Assembly (NCBI RefSeq): GCF_000264995.1
Contig: NW_006767441.1
Location: 1,128,370 to 1,192,369, forward strand
Direction: 5' to 3'
DNA length: 64,000 nucleotides
DNA from: Punctularia strigosozonata HHB-11173 SS5
Lineage: Eukaryota; Basidiomycota; Agaricomycetes; Corticiales; Punctulariaceae
The notes beneath the pieces were generated by a model. The model was not told the DNA's origin. It ran no database searches and saw nothing but the letters and a program-made list of their open reading frames with translations. The translations under genes and the position numbers were made by a program. This document shows positions 32,979 through 43,267 of this stretch, piece by piece (position 1 is the first letter of the stretch; the number at the start of each line of letters is the position of its first letter).

Positions 32979-33185
32979 CTCGTTCACACTCGGACCTTCA
33001 CGCATCTTCGCTTTCTTTCCAGCGCCACCACATTTGTGTATCTATGACATTACAAATCCGTGTATAGTTCTGATACGACCATCTCCATGGTAGATGAACA
33101 TGAGCAATGAAAACAAAATGCATTACGTGCTGCGCACGGGATAGATAAATACAATCGGTGTATGTGTGCAGAGCCCAGCACCCAG

Positions 33186-34812
33186 ATTAGAACAGTTTGT
33201 CGTATCTATTCAAGCACGAGTACCACTCATAATCTATGAAAGGTTAGCACCTCACAATTGAGGATATACAAGGCCAATGCCCTTACCGAAGTTCTGCGCG
33301 GGGTCACACCAGCACTTGCCCTTCTTGTGCGCTTCGCCCTGGGGACAATGCTGGAAGGGTTCGTGCCGGTATCCGATATCGTTGAAGAAGTGGATCTGGT
33401 CCTTGCGCGCGAAGAGCGCGGCGCCAATGCTGTGCACGGGGGCGTCGCCCCATCGCTCGTAGTAGAAGCCGCCCTTCTCGTCGAGGAAGTCAAAGTACTT
33501 GGTGTATGCCTCCGAGCGCCAAAGGTCGAGCGAGCCGATCTCGAAGTTGGACCAGAAGTGGCAGCGGTTGTAGGTCTCGCCGCCGTCATCGGAGAGGAAG
33601 GCCATCGCGTTGTCAGGCGAGACAAGGTCAGGGTTCGCGTTGATGAACTCTGTGATAGCGGGTGAGTGTGTCGGCCTGCCAATGAGCGTCGATGTAAAGT
33701 AGCTATGACGCACCCTTGGTGGCGGACCATAATGTTGGGATGGTAGCCTCGTACTCGTAAAGAGAGACAGTGAAGCCTGATCAGAGCATGAATGCGAAGA
33801 ACAAGAAGATTGTGGAGAAGTTGCTTACCGTAGACCTTGTCGCCGTCTTGCATTACGAGGAATGGATCGTAGTCGAGATCGCAGAAGAACTTGACATCGG
33901 GCCTAGTGCACAGTCAGCCAGGATCACGCGCATGCGTTCATTTTCCCATACTCGATGCGCCAGTAGTACTTGTAGTCCTTCAGCAGTTCGTGGCGGTAGA
34001 AAAACTAGCAAGTCGTCTTCATCAGCACTTCATGCTGTTGCACAAAGGGATCGGAACCTACGCCGGAGTTGAATCGGCACATATTACGGTAAGGGACGCT
34101 TCCTGTCGGAGAAATGGCGCCCGTGAGGAAACACTTCGGATGCGGAGTCGCAGGGCGACTGACCTCCGTAGATCACGTTGTTCTTGACCATGTCCTCCCT
34201 GGCGGCCCTAGCCCGGTCCTCATCGATCCAGCTCGGCTGGACCCATTGGTCCTTGGGAATGAGGCCAAATTTGACGTCCGCATCCGTGAGTTCAGATACA
34301 CGACTGTGGAGAAGGCGGGTAAATATGGACATTCGATGCGAAGTAGCACGAGAAAGAGTGTGGAAATAGAGAGCAGAAGTGCGCCGTACTTCTTGAACTC
34401 GTCGCTGAAGGGCTCGTCGTTGAGGAAGACGTAGGGGTAGTTGAACTTCTTATTGAAGCGGTCCTCCATTTGCTTCATGCTCGGCACGACGCCGTTCAGG
34501 TCGCTATTGCGCGCGAGAAGGACAAAGACGGCGTTGGCTTTGCGCTCCGGCGGCTTGGGCTTGTCACCGGCGTGGTAGTACTCATCGGGTACAGGTGTCT
34601 TGTACGGCGGGCTGGGCGCCTGGGCACCGATACCGAGCTTGTCCGTTATGTGAGATATAGATGTCACTTGCCCATAACCCTCATGCGATATGCTGAGGAT
34701 CCAGTGCAGACTGATCTGTGGGGAGGGGTTAGCTTGCGGCATGAGGGGTAGAGGCGTTTATGCGCACTATGAAGGTCAAGACGACCAACACATAACGCAT
34801 AGGCGTCATCAT
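33186..34812 (-). CDS. KRE2: Alpha-1,2-mannosyltransferase, Kre2/Mnt1 family (GT15)
   Basis: Golgi type II membrane enzyme that adds alpha-1,2-mannose from GDP-mannose to O- and N-linked glycans. Start MMTPMRYVLVVLTFI joins ISLHWILSIS over an intron to form one signal anchor. The catalytic domain shows ANAVFVLLARNSDLNGVVPS, KKFNYPYVFLNDEPFSDEFK, YKYYWRIEPDVKFFCDLDYD (EPD metal site), CHFWSNFEIGSLDLWRS (the Glu that acts as nucleophile in yeast Mnt1) and WGDAPVHSIGAALF. It ends CWCDPAQNFDYEWYSCLNRY, then DKLF. The last intron is required, as read-through gives an unrelated end. About 400 aa. Divergent from TOM40 (262 bp). Confidence 0.93.
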
Positions 34813-35074
34813 CTTGGGCGACGCAGTCGGACCCCTCTCCTCGCTGCTCTCTGCAGTGACGAAAGAAAGAAAGAAGAATTGAACACGACGTGGAGGAGAA
34901 AGAGTTGTGAGGAGCAATCACCAAAGCTGTGGTCCAGCGTACAGTGATCGTTCCCAGCGCCCGGTCGGGGTGTTTGGCTGTGTTTGTGCTGCGGTGGCTG
35001 CCCCGCCCTCCCGAATTTTTGTGCGCGCGTTCCGTCACCGCTCGCTCGCCACTGCTCCTAACGTTCCCGTCCTA

Positions 35075-36378
35075 ATGGCCACGTCTGCGTTCCCCGGCTA
35101 CCCCGCGCCCGCGTCCCCTGCCCCGGCGCCGTCAGGTCCCTCGACGCATGTGCCGAGTTACTTGACACCCGTCGCGCCGCTGGTGCACGCGTACAACCGG
35201 TTCGCTCACTGGCGTACTGCGCTCGACCTCCCCAGCCCTGGAACGGCCGAGAATCTACAGAAGGAAGTCAAGAGTACGTCCTGCTGTTTGCCAATGCATA
35301 CCCCCCAGGACTGACTATCAAGCTACGCAGACACTCACTTGACGAACTTCTTCTTTGATGGCGCCCGTGCCGACCTCACCAAGAGCTTGTCAATGAACCC
35401 CGCCTTCCAATGTACACATTCGTTCGCAATGGGCTCGCAAACAGCACCGCCGTCGTACAACTTCGGTACCGTGTTTGCTAGCAATGACGTACGTCACCTC
35501 TGCCATCCGCAGCGAAGTTGTTCCTGAGACAGGTCTCCCAGATTTTCCTGCAAGGCGGTGTTGACAATGAGGGCAACGTTAACGCACGGTTTAACAAGGG
35601 ATGGTCAGACAGCAGCATTACGAAGGTGCAGGGCCAGGTCAGTCCACGCCTCCCGTTCCTCGCCTATCGCCGATGCTCATGAAATCCATCCAGTTGTCCT
35701 TCACCGAAGGCCACAGCATGCTTCAACTGGAGCAAGACTACCAAGGGAAGGACTTCAGCGCGAATGTCAAGGCGCTCAACCCCTCCCCGGCAGACCTCAC
35801 CGGAATCTACGTCGGCAACTACCTCCAGTCCGTCTCGAAAAACATCGCCGTCGGCTTCGAGTCCGTTCTACAGCGCCCGGCTCCGGGTATGGTCGAGCTC
35901 ACGACGTCCTACCTCGGCAAGTACACGTCCGCGGACCGGAGCTGGATTGCGACCGCGCAGGTGCAGCCGCCTGGCGTGATCCAGGCAACGTACTGGCAGA
36001 AGCTGAGCGAGAAGCTCGACGTCGCGGCGGACCTCCAGGTTGTGGCCGCCCCGACACGGCGTGACGCGGTCGCCACGCTTGGCGCCAAGTGGGACTTGCG
36101 CGCGAGCACGTTCCGTGCGCAGCTCGATTCGACGGGCAAGGTCTCCGCACTGCTCGAGCAGCGGTTCTCGCCCGCGCTGGCTATCCTGTTCGCGGGTGAG
36201 ATAGATCACTTCAAGGTATGACACTCGCAATACGCGTACTCCAGTCATCCAGCTGACGACGCCTTACAGAACGCGAGCAAGTTCGGTGTCGGTGTGATGG
36301 TCGAGTCGTCGTCGTTGACACCAGAGGAGATGGGCATGCCTCCACAACCCGGTTACCCATACACGCCCCCGCCGTACT
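35075..36378 (+). CDS. TOM40: Mitochondrial import channel Tom40
   Basis: Beta-barrel pore of the TOM complex in the outer mitochondrial membrane. ATG 35075 gives MATSAFPGYPAPASPAPAPS. A proline-rich N-terminus leads into NRFAHWRTALDLPSPGTAEN. The barrel region includes LTNFFFDGARADLTKSLSMN, FQCTHSFAMGSQTAPPSYNF, GGVDNEGNVNARFNKGWSDS and GIYVGNYLQSVSKNIAVGFE. The C-terminal strands show QATYWQKLSEKLDVAADLQV and FGVGVMVESSSLTPEEMG. The frame closes YPYTPPPY at TGA 36376-36378. About 345 aa, matching Tom40 length. Five short introns. Confidence 0.95.
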
Positions 36379-36467
36379 GATGCATACATACATTATAGCC
36401 GCTTAATACATACAATGCTCTCGCACTTCGCTGTCTAGAATTCATCATGGTTGAAATCCCTGCTCTA

Positions 36468-37342
36468 TCAACCGTCCTCTGTATCCATCAAGCTGGGATC
36501 GATTGGTATCGCCTCCGTTTCTGTCATACTAACGTCTTCGGTGACGTCCTGCATGCCGCTCGCGACCCCTTGCTCTGATTCCGCCGCCGCGCCGCCTACG
36601 TGTCCTTCGCTTTCATCTTTCTCCTTGCCCTTCTCGCTTCCCGCATTCTTTCTCTTCCTCTTCCTGCGTCTGCGAGGCGCCTCCTCGGGCTCTGCTATTC
36701 CGATTGCCTGGTCCACCAGGTTGAAGTCCGCCTCCGTCCACTCCTGCTGCACCTCGTACTCCCGCATCTTGCCCTTGCCTCTTCCCTTTCCGCTGCCCAC
36801 AGCGTCATCTCGTTTATCATGTGGTGCAGCATCCGCCGAGGACGAAGAAGCGGCTTTAGGCACGAGCTCAACCTGCCGAAAGCGGACGCGCTTCTCGGTG
36901 TTCGCGACGTGCGTGAGCGCGCGTGCAGGTTGACCGTCTTCCTCTGTGAGATAGACCGCCGTCAAGCGCCGGGAAAACGATGAGGCGGTCGCGACCTATC
37001 CCCTACCTTCCCCATCCTTGAAGATAAGCTCTGTCCCGAGCAGTTCGCGATGCTCCCCCTTGAAAACGGTCCCGCTCAATTGCAGAAATGGAGTAGGCGT
37101 GTCCAGTCCCTACACGTCATCCACCCTACATCGGTCAGTGCCGTTCCTGCGATCGAGACGACACTCACTATGAGACGGTACGTCGAACTGCTCGGGACGA
37201 GCGTCGGTTCGACCGTGCCTAGGTCGAGCGTCACGTACTCCACCTCTTCCTCGCCGCTCTCGTACTCCTCATCTGGTCCAAAGGATTCGACATGTCGATA
37301 GCCGGGGATTAGGGTCTTCCGAGGAGCGGAGTCGTCGTCCAT
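36468..37342 (-). CDS. TFIIIC triple-barrel subunit (GTF3C6/Sfc7 family)
   Basis: Small subunit of the RNA polymerase III factor TFIIIC. The frame from ATG 37342 (MDDDSAPRKTLIPGYRHVES) has an acidic lead, then the triple-barrel domain: EVEYVTLDLGTVEPTLVPSS, GLDTPTPFLQLSGTVFKGEH and ELLGTELIFKDGEG. A basic/acidic C-terminal tail follows (PRRRRKRKRKNAGSEKGKEK) ending SLMDTEDG at 36468-36470. An in-frame ATG 36 nt upstream (37378) would add MTALILFSSAPP. I prefer 37342 because relatives start with acidic sequence. Two introns, about 250 aa. Tail-to-tail with TOM40, with 89 bp between stop codons. Confidence 0.78.
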
Positions 37343-37378
37343 GGGAGGTGCAGATGAAAAGAGGATTAATGCTGTCAC

Positions 37379-39035
37379 ATGACCGTTTCACGCGTCGCGT
37401 CGCGTTTCAGACCGTCGTTGTTCCCTCCTTTGTCGCAAGGCTTTCGCGAGGCTCGAACTTGTTGACATGGGTGTACGGACAGGCATCGAAGGAACCGAAC
37501 GTGATACCGCTCTCGCAGCATTGGCGAGGCTCTTGCGACTGCCGTGCTAGCATTTGAATGTCCTCTGGCCTTCAGGAAACTGCCGTGAATGCTCTTCTCC
37601 TGGATACCGAGCTTTAGCTAGCGACTTGACAGCTGCGAGCTCACTGTCATCTCGTGATTTGATGCGCAAAGGCTACCTCAACTTCGCTACTTCAACTTCT
37701 CCGACGAATGGTCTCTGCAAAATGGGTGTGTGTTGGAGCCGACCATATCCGGATGCAAATTTGAACACCCACTTACTCCGCCCTGATTTCTCGGCGCTAC
37801 GCAATACCATCCATGCAAAATCCGGTGTCCGTGACGGTCGAAGCATCTGGCAATTATAAATATCGAAATGTCAGCTCCATGTCGCAAGCGCGCCGTTCGA
37901 CCGGTGGCGGACGTTCTCGGAGGCAAACAGACTCTATCGCAGCAGTGATTTCGGATGCCCTATCTCAGCTCGAGATCCGGCTGGCAATCGATCGCCTACG
38001 AACTTTGAAAATATGTACGGGCAGCAATTTTGCGCGAACCCAGCTCTCTCTGCGATCTCAGATCCCCGGGGAAAGACCCTTGCCGTCATCGCCCAATGGG
38101 TTTCGCGCTCCGGCGAGGCACGGAAGGACTGAGCGAGTCCATAGTCGGTCAACCGGTCACCGTTTGGCGAATATTGCATTTCGTTGATATCCTCATATCA
38201 TGGCCATTGCTGACCGACGTGCGGACGCGTTTCAGCCTCCATCTTCTTCGTCTTCGCGCTTCGGCGGCGGGTCTAGCTTCTTTCTAGCTAGCGTCCTCGG
38301 TGCGAGTTCACATGTCCAGCGCTGCGGAACTCGCGAGTGCACGGCTGGCCCCAGCGCTTGGCCCCCTGATCATCTCGTCGCCGGGCTGCGGGTGCCCGGA
38401 TTCAGGCGGTGCTCCCGGAAATCAGGTTGCGATGACCCTGACCCTCCAAAAAGTGATCGATGCAAAGAGGATCGGCACGGTAACGACGTTATCTTGCACT
38501 GGTCTTGGGCGTCCACGATATAACAGGACACGCACGCTGCGATATGTCGTAATCCCGAAGGACTGCAGGGTGTTATATACGATGGAAAGCACATTAAAAA
38601 GGGTCGAACACAGAGAGCACGAGTGACTAAACGAGAGTGTATGATTACTAGTTGTGTGGGTGTGAGCAAACAACTGGGGTCCCGAGGAGGGCGGTGTGCG
38701 AGGGACAAAAAGAGACGGGTGAAGGAAGAGATCACGGAAACGCGAGAGGTTGCGACTAATCCGACAGCACTAGTGATTATACTCCTTTACTAAAAAAATC
38801 GACGGTCATGTTGATGATGATGGAAATGGACGTAATGCAGAGGGAAGGAGAGAGAGAGGAAGTCCCGTGTAGTGTACGTTTGATTGCAGTTGCGAGGCAG
38901 AGGCGAGAATGGAGGAGCTTGAAGACAAGACGGCGAGCCAGAGAACCAAGCGTAGGAAGAACACGAGAAGGGCGAATGTTGGATTATGTGATAGATCGGA
39001 TTATAACGGATTGTTGATGATGCCGGGTTGAGAAT
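37379..39035. other. 1.66-kb gap without a recognised gene
   Basis: The longest non-coding stretch of the window. It should include the TFIIIC-subunit promoter and the PUF 3'-UTR. A good plus-strand TATA box, TATAAATA, sits at 37855-37862, but no downstream frame has family motifs or splice logic. Frames up to about 120 codons on both strands look random. Confidence 0.45.
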
Positions 39036-42000
39036 TCAGGGCTGAGACGCGAGCTGGGCCTTGGCGCACTTGTCGAGCAGACGCTCGATGGCGATGAGGT
39101 GCTTGGTATACGCATTGTTGTATCGGCGCATGGTCAGGAGCTGGGGCCGGATACGGCTGATGAGCGTCTCCTGTTGGTCGGGCTCCGCGGTCGACACCGC
39201 ACGCTGCAGGACATAGTCTACGCGATTTTCAGGAGGCTAGCAGGACAAAGACGCAGACGGCACGCACTGGCATACTGGTCCTTCATCATGGTCACGATCG
39301 GCGAGGAGCCGTCCGCGCCCTGAGCGAGGATCTCGTCGATCAGCGCCCGACGACTGTCCGGCTCGGCGGTGACGAGCGCCTTCTCGCAAACGTTCGACGC
39401 GAACTTGTGTCGGGCCATGGGCAACATCTGGCCTCTGAGCTTCTGCACGACTTCCGCACGGTCCTGCGGCGCACCGTGCTCAAGCACGAACTGGATCACG
39501 TAGTTCTACAACATACGCGTCCAAGGTCAGTTCGAGTCGACGCGCGGGAAAGCCTGAGCGCGCGTGCGTGACTCACCCCGAACTGGTCCTGCATGAGCTG
39601 GATCGTGCACTCGTGCAGCTCCGCAAGCAGGCCACGCGTCTGCTCCGGCGAGAGGTATTCGAGGCAGCGCTGCAGCACGCGGCAGCCGTACGGATGAGAC
39701 GCGAGCTCGAAGACGTGCGATTGGAAGCCGTTCACGAAGGTCAGCAGCGACGGGTTCACGCGCTCGATGATCTTTTGGATGACCTGAAAAGGGTAGAATT
39801 AAGTGTGAGACATGCGTAAATCATAAGACTCAGGATGCACGAACATGATTGCCGTTCGCATCCTTGACGCATCGGATTACATGCGGCTCTAGCTCGCGAA
39901 CGAACTTGGCCTGATGGCTCTCAGGCAGATACTCGAGGGCCTGATGGGAAAGCGAGTTAACCAACGATATTCCACTCCCAAGACACAGAAGCAGAGACCG
40001 TCCCGCACCTTCTGCACCACCCGACACCCATACATCTGCAAGCTAAGCGCCAACACATGGTCGCTCAAGCACTCGGCGATCGCGACGCGCTGCGCGGGCG
40101 AACAGTGCTCGAGCAGCTTCTGCACCACATAGTTCCCAAACACGTCCTGCGTCAGCTGCAGCGCATGCCCCCCCGGCACGATCTCCGCAAACACCGCCTC
40201 GCGCTCCTCCGCGCTCGCGCCCTCGAGCTTCTGCTGGATGAACCGCGAGCCGTGCTGGTCCCCGCCAAACTCGGCGACGTGTCCCGCGATGTCCGCCAGC
40301 TCCCACTTGCGCGCCTTGTTCGCGCGGAACTCCTCGAGCAGCGCGCTCCGCTGCGCCCCGCCGTCCTCGCGCCGCATCGCGCCACGCGGCATCGCGTAAC
40401 CCTGGGGCTGTTGCGGCGGTTGCTGGAGTACGCCTTGCTGGGAGCCGCGCCGCGCGTGCCCGTAGGCCGGGCCCATCATCGGGACTTGTGCGTGCATCCC
40501 GACCGCGGCGCCGTAGTCGAGCGCCGGGGCGTAGGCTTGGTGCGGGTGCGGCGACGGCGTCGAGCGCAGCGGACTGTAGATCATGTTCTGGTGGTGCATC
40601 TGCGCCGCGTTCTGCTGCAGGTTGTATTGCAGCTCGCGCTTCTTGTCCGAGAGCGTCGCGGGTGCCGCGGCTGCGGGCATCTGAGGCGTCAACATCGGCG
40701 ACGCGGCCGGGTTCCACATCAGGGGCGTGGACGGGTAGTAGAACTGCGAGCTTGCGGCGCGCGCCGAGTAGTCGTAGAACTGGATGCGAGATTGAACCGT
40801 GAGCAGGGGAGGAGGATGATCACGTCGAGAAGGACCAACGACTTACGGGAGTGGTCGCGGCGGCGACGCCCGCCGCTCCGTACACCGCCGCCTCGGGCGC
40901 AGGCGCAGGCGCGTATCCGTACGCACCGAAGTCGAGCTGGCCGCCGTGGTTGGAGTAGTACGGCGGGTACGCCTGCTGCTGCTGTTGATGAGGCACGGAA
41001 GCCACCTGCGGCCTTGGCATCGACCCGGACATCGACCCGCTCTCGTACTCGTCCGCGACCGCCATCCCGCGCAACGCTGTCGACAGCTCGTCTGCAACAT
41101 TATCGCCGTTGCCTGCGTTTCCGTTGTCGTACCCGCTCGAGTACCCGTTTGCGGAGTTGAACCCTAATCATGGTTATCGCGAAATGCAATCAGCAATCAT
41201 ACGAATCAGCGGATCAAAAACAAACGAAACGAGGCGTCGATCCAAAGGCTATCAATGTGGAAGAAGAGACAGAGCTCGGAGCCAAGCTCCGCGCTTCGCG
41301 GACGTAAAAATAAAGACGAGGCGAGAGATTAGGCTAACCTAGTTGCTTGTCATACCGTTGAGGGGACAGCTGTGCGGATTTGGACCCCCGCTCGCGGTCA
41401 GCCGCGGAGAGGCCCGGGTGGCCAGCCGAGACGTGTCGATTCCGTCCATACAGGACGTCCTAAAACGTACCTATCAGCTACACGGAAGCATGGCAAGGTG
41501 AACGAGGGCTTACGAGGTCCTTCTTGGTGGAACCGTCGTCCCAGGAGCCGCTAGATGCACGCGACTGCTGCTGCTGACCCTGGGAGGACTGCGGCCAGTA
41601 GACCTCGTCCCTGGCGGGGGCGAGGTCCGTCGCCGAGGACACCGACGCGTTGCGTTTCGGGGCCGGACCACCCCAGACCTATGTGGACGTATGGCACGGA
41701 GCCAGGCTCAAAAGATAGCGGATGGGTGAGCGAGCACACTGACCTGCCACCCGGCATTGTAACTCTTCAGGCCGCCGGAAGGGTGGTTGAGAGACGCGAA
41801 CACGTCGCCGGTGTTCGACCCGGCCATCTTCCTATGCGACTGAAGGTCGAAGAGAGGAAAGAGAGAGAGATATGAACGTCAGGAGAGGGAGACCGACATG
41901 ACACGACACGCGAAAGCCACAGCTCGGATGGTTTAGCGAGGGAAGTGTCTACTCACGTGTTGACCCGGCGGGGAAGAGCTGTCGGACGAGCCGGAAACTT

Positions 42001-42037
42001 TGCGCGACGCGGTCGAAGTAGTATTAGTTGTCGGCAT
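39036..42037 (-). CDS. Pumilio-family (PUF) RNA-binding protein
   Basis: Binds 3'-UTRs to repress or localise mRNAs. ATG 42035-42037 starts [21 protein letters not shown] long disordered N-terminus rich in Gln, Pro, Ala and Tyr spreads over several small exons. The C-terminal Pumilio homology domain has eight repeats. Their RNA-contacting motifs in order are SRFIQ, NYVVQ, CRVVQ, NHVIQ, CRVLQ, NYVIQ, SNVCE and NYVLQ. By the PUF code this set equals human PUM1 and predicts 5'-UGUAUAUA. The domain opens with [20 protein letters not shown] and ends [20 protein letters not shown]. Repeat 4 is complete only after splicing (GNHVIQK). About 800 aa; stop TGA 39036-39038. Mechanism in this fungus is inferred. 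Confidence 0.92.
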
Positions 42038-43267
42038 AACTATGGGACGAGGGTTGCAGTGCTCTCCAAAATCGCTAGGGTGCAGGCGTCGGTGTCCGGA
42101 GAAGAGTTAGCGAGGGCGGGAGGGCGGGCAGAGAGAGGAGTGGGGAAATTAGCGTTTGAGCAGAAATGAAGGGGGAGTGCTCACCGACGGAGAGACGGAG
42201 AAAGGTGGAAATTAGAATTAGGTGGGTAGATAAAAGAAGGCGCGGGGGGACCCAAGAGGCGCTGGTATGTGGTACTATCGGCGCTGCACGGAGGAAACGT
42301 GTCAGGACTCGGGACTATGGGGTGCGGCACGAAGGGGGCGAAGCTGGGGAACGCGGTCACGCCCCGACGCTTGCATAGACGAGCGAAGGTGCACGAGGAG
42401 GCGAGCAGGCGGTGACTCACGAACAGGGGGATAGCAGACGACCACTGTACACAAGCCCGAGTTGCTCGCGCAGAGAACGAAGGTGGGCGCCGAGCAAGGG
42501 TTTGGGTCGGTGAAGCGACCGGGCCGGAGGGAGACAAGCACCTTGCTGGCGGCGACGCGTAAAATACAGGGCAAAAAATAATATGGAAGGAGCGGAGGGG
42601 CGCGGCGATGGATTGCACGGGCCAGGCGAGGGAGCGCACTAGCCGAGCGCGTAAAGACGCCGCGACGCACCGCACCGCTTCCACTTCCCGTCGGAACTTT
42701 CACCAAGCTTCTCGCTCCCAATCAGGCAACTGCCCCGGTCTTCGCGCATCACCTCCGCCCACGGCTTCTTCTCCAATACGCCGATCCACTCCGCCGGTCC
42801 CTCCTCCTCTCCGGCCTTTCCTGGTCGGGCATCCGACATATACATCCGCAGCTTCCGACGAGACGAGGAACCCGTAGCAGGGCGCTTGGCTCACAAAATA
42901 AACGCTGCCCTTCCACAAACGGCCGATATCGCGTCATCACGAGAACTTCTTCCGGTTCTGGTCACCGCCCCGTGTGATTACGTACACGACCTCGACCTCG
43001 CGCCTGTCACCGCCCGAAGCCCCCCGCCGGCCAATCAGCGCCCGCCTCCGCGTTACGGGTTCCATCTCCGTCATATGCAAATAAAATTAGCATGAGAATT
43101 CGAGTGTACGTCCGAATTGCGTCCAAAGCGAGGGAGGAAAATTACAGAGAGAGGAGCAGCTGGTATGCGACGAGGAGATTTATGTATGTTATGTTGTGGT
43201 TATATGCACGCGCCCACGTTATATGCGCCCGGAAGACGGAAAAAGACGAGCCACGCCGTCTTCTCCC
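42038..43267. promoter_or_regulatory. Upstream region of PUF and 3' flank of kinesin-1
   Basis: About 1.23 kb. On the minus (PUF-sense) strand, 42040-42700 is rich in C and T runs, as in long fungal promoters or 5'-UTRs. No gene, tRNA or repeat recognised. A long PUF leader is possible, since RNA-binding protein genes in fungi often have one; that is inference. Confidence 0.4.

Noticed and set aside
27754-36378. A functional glycosylation gene cluster formed by OST3, PIK1 and KRE2.
   Set aside because: They are interleaved with unrelated housekeeping genes and lie in separate divergent pairs, so shared location looks incidental.
40043-41160. Long Arg/Ala-rich frames on both strands over the PUF gene (up to 367 codons).
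   Set aside because: They arise from the GC-rich codon use of the PUF gene; only the frame with Pumilio repeats has family motifs.
42181-42684. A 167-codon minus-strand frame upstream of the PUF gene.
   Set aside because: Composition is Arg/Ser/Pro-rich from a CT-rich leader, with no family motif; it is better explained as promoter or 5'-UTR.
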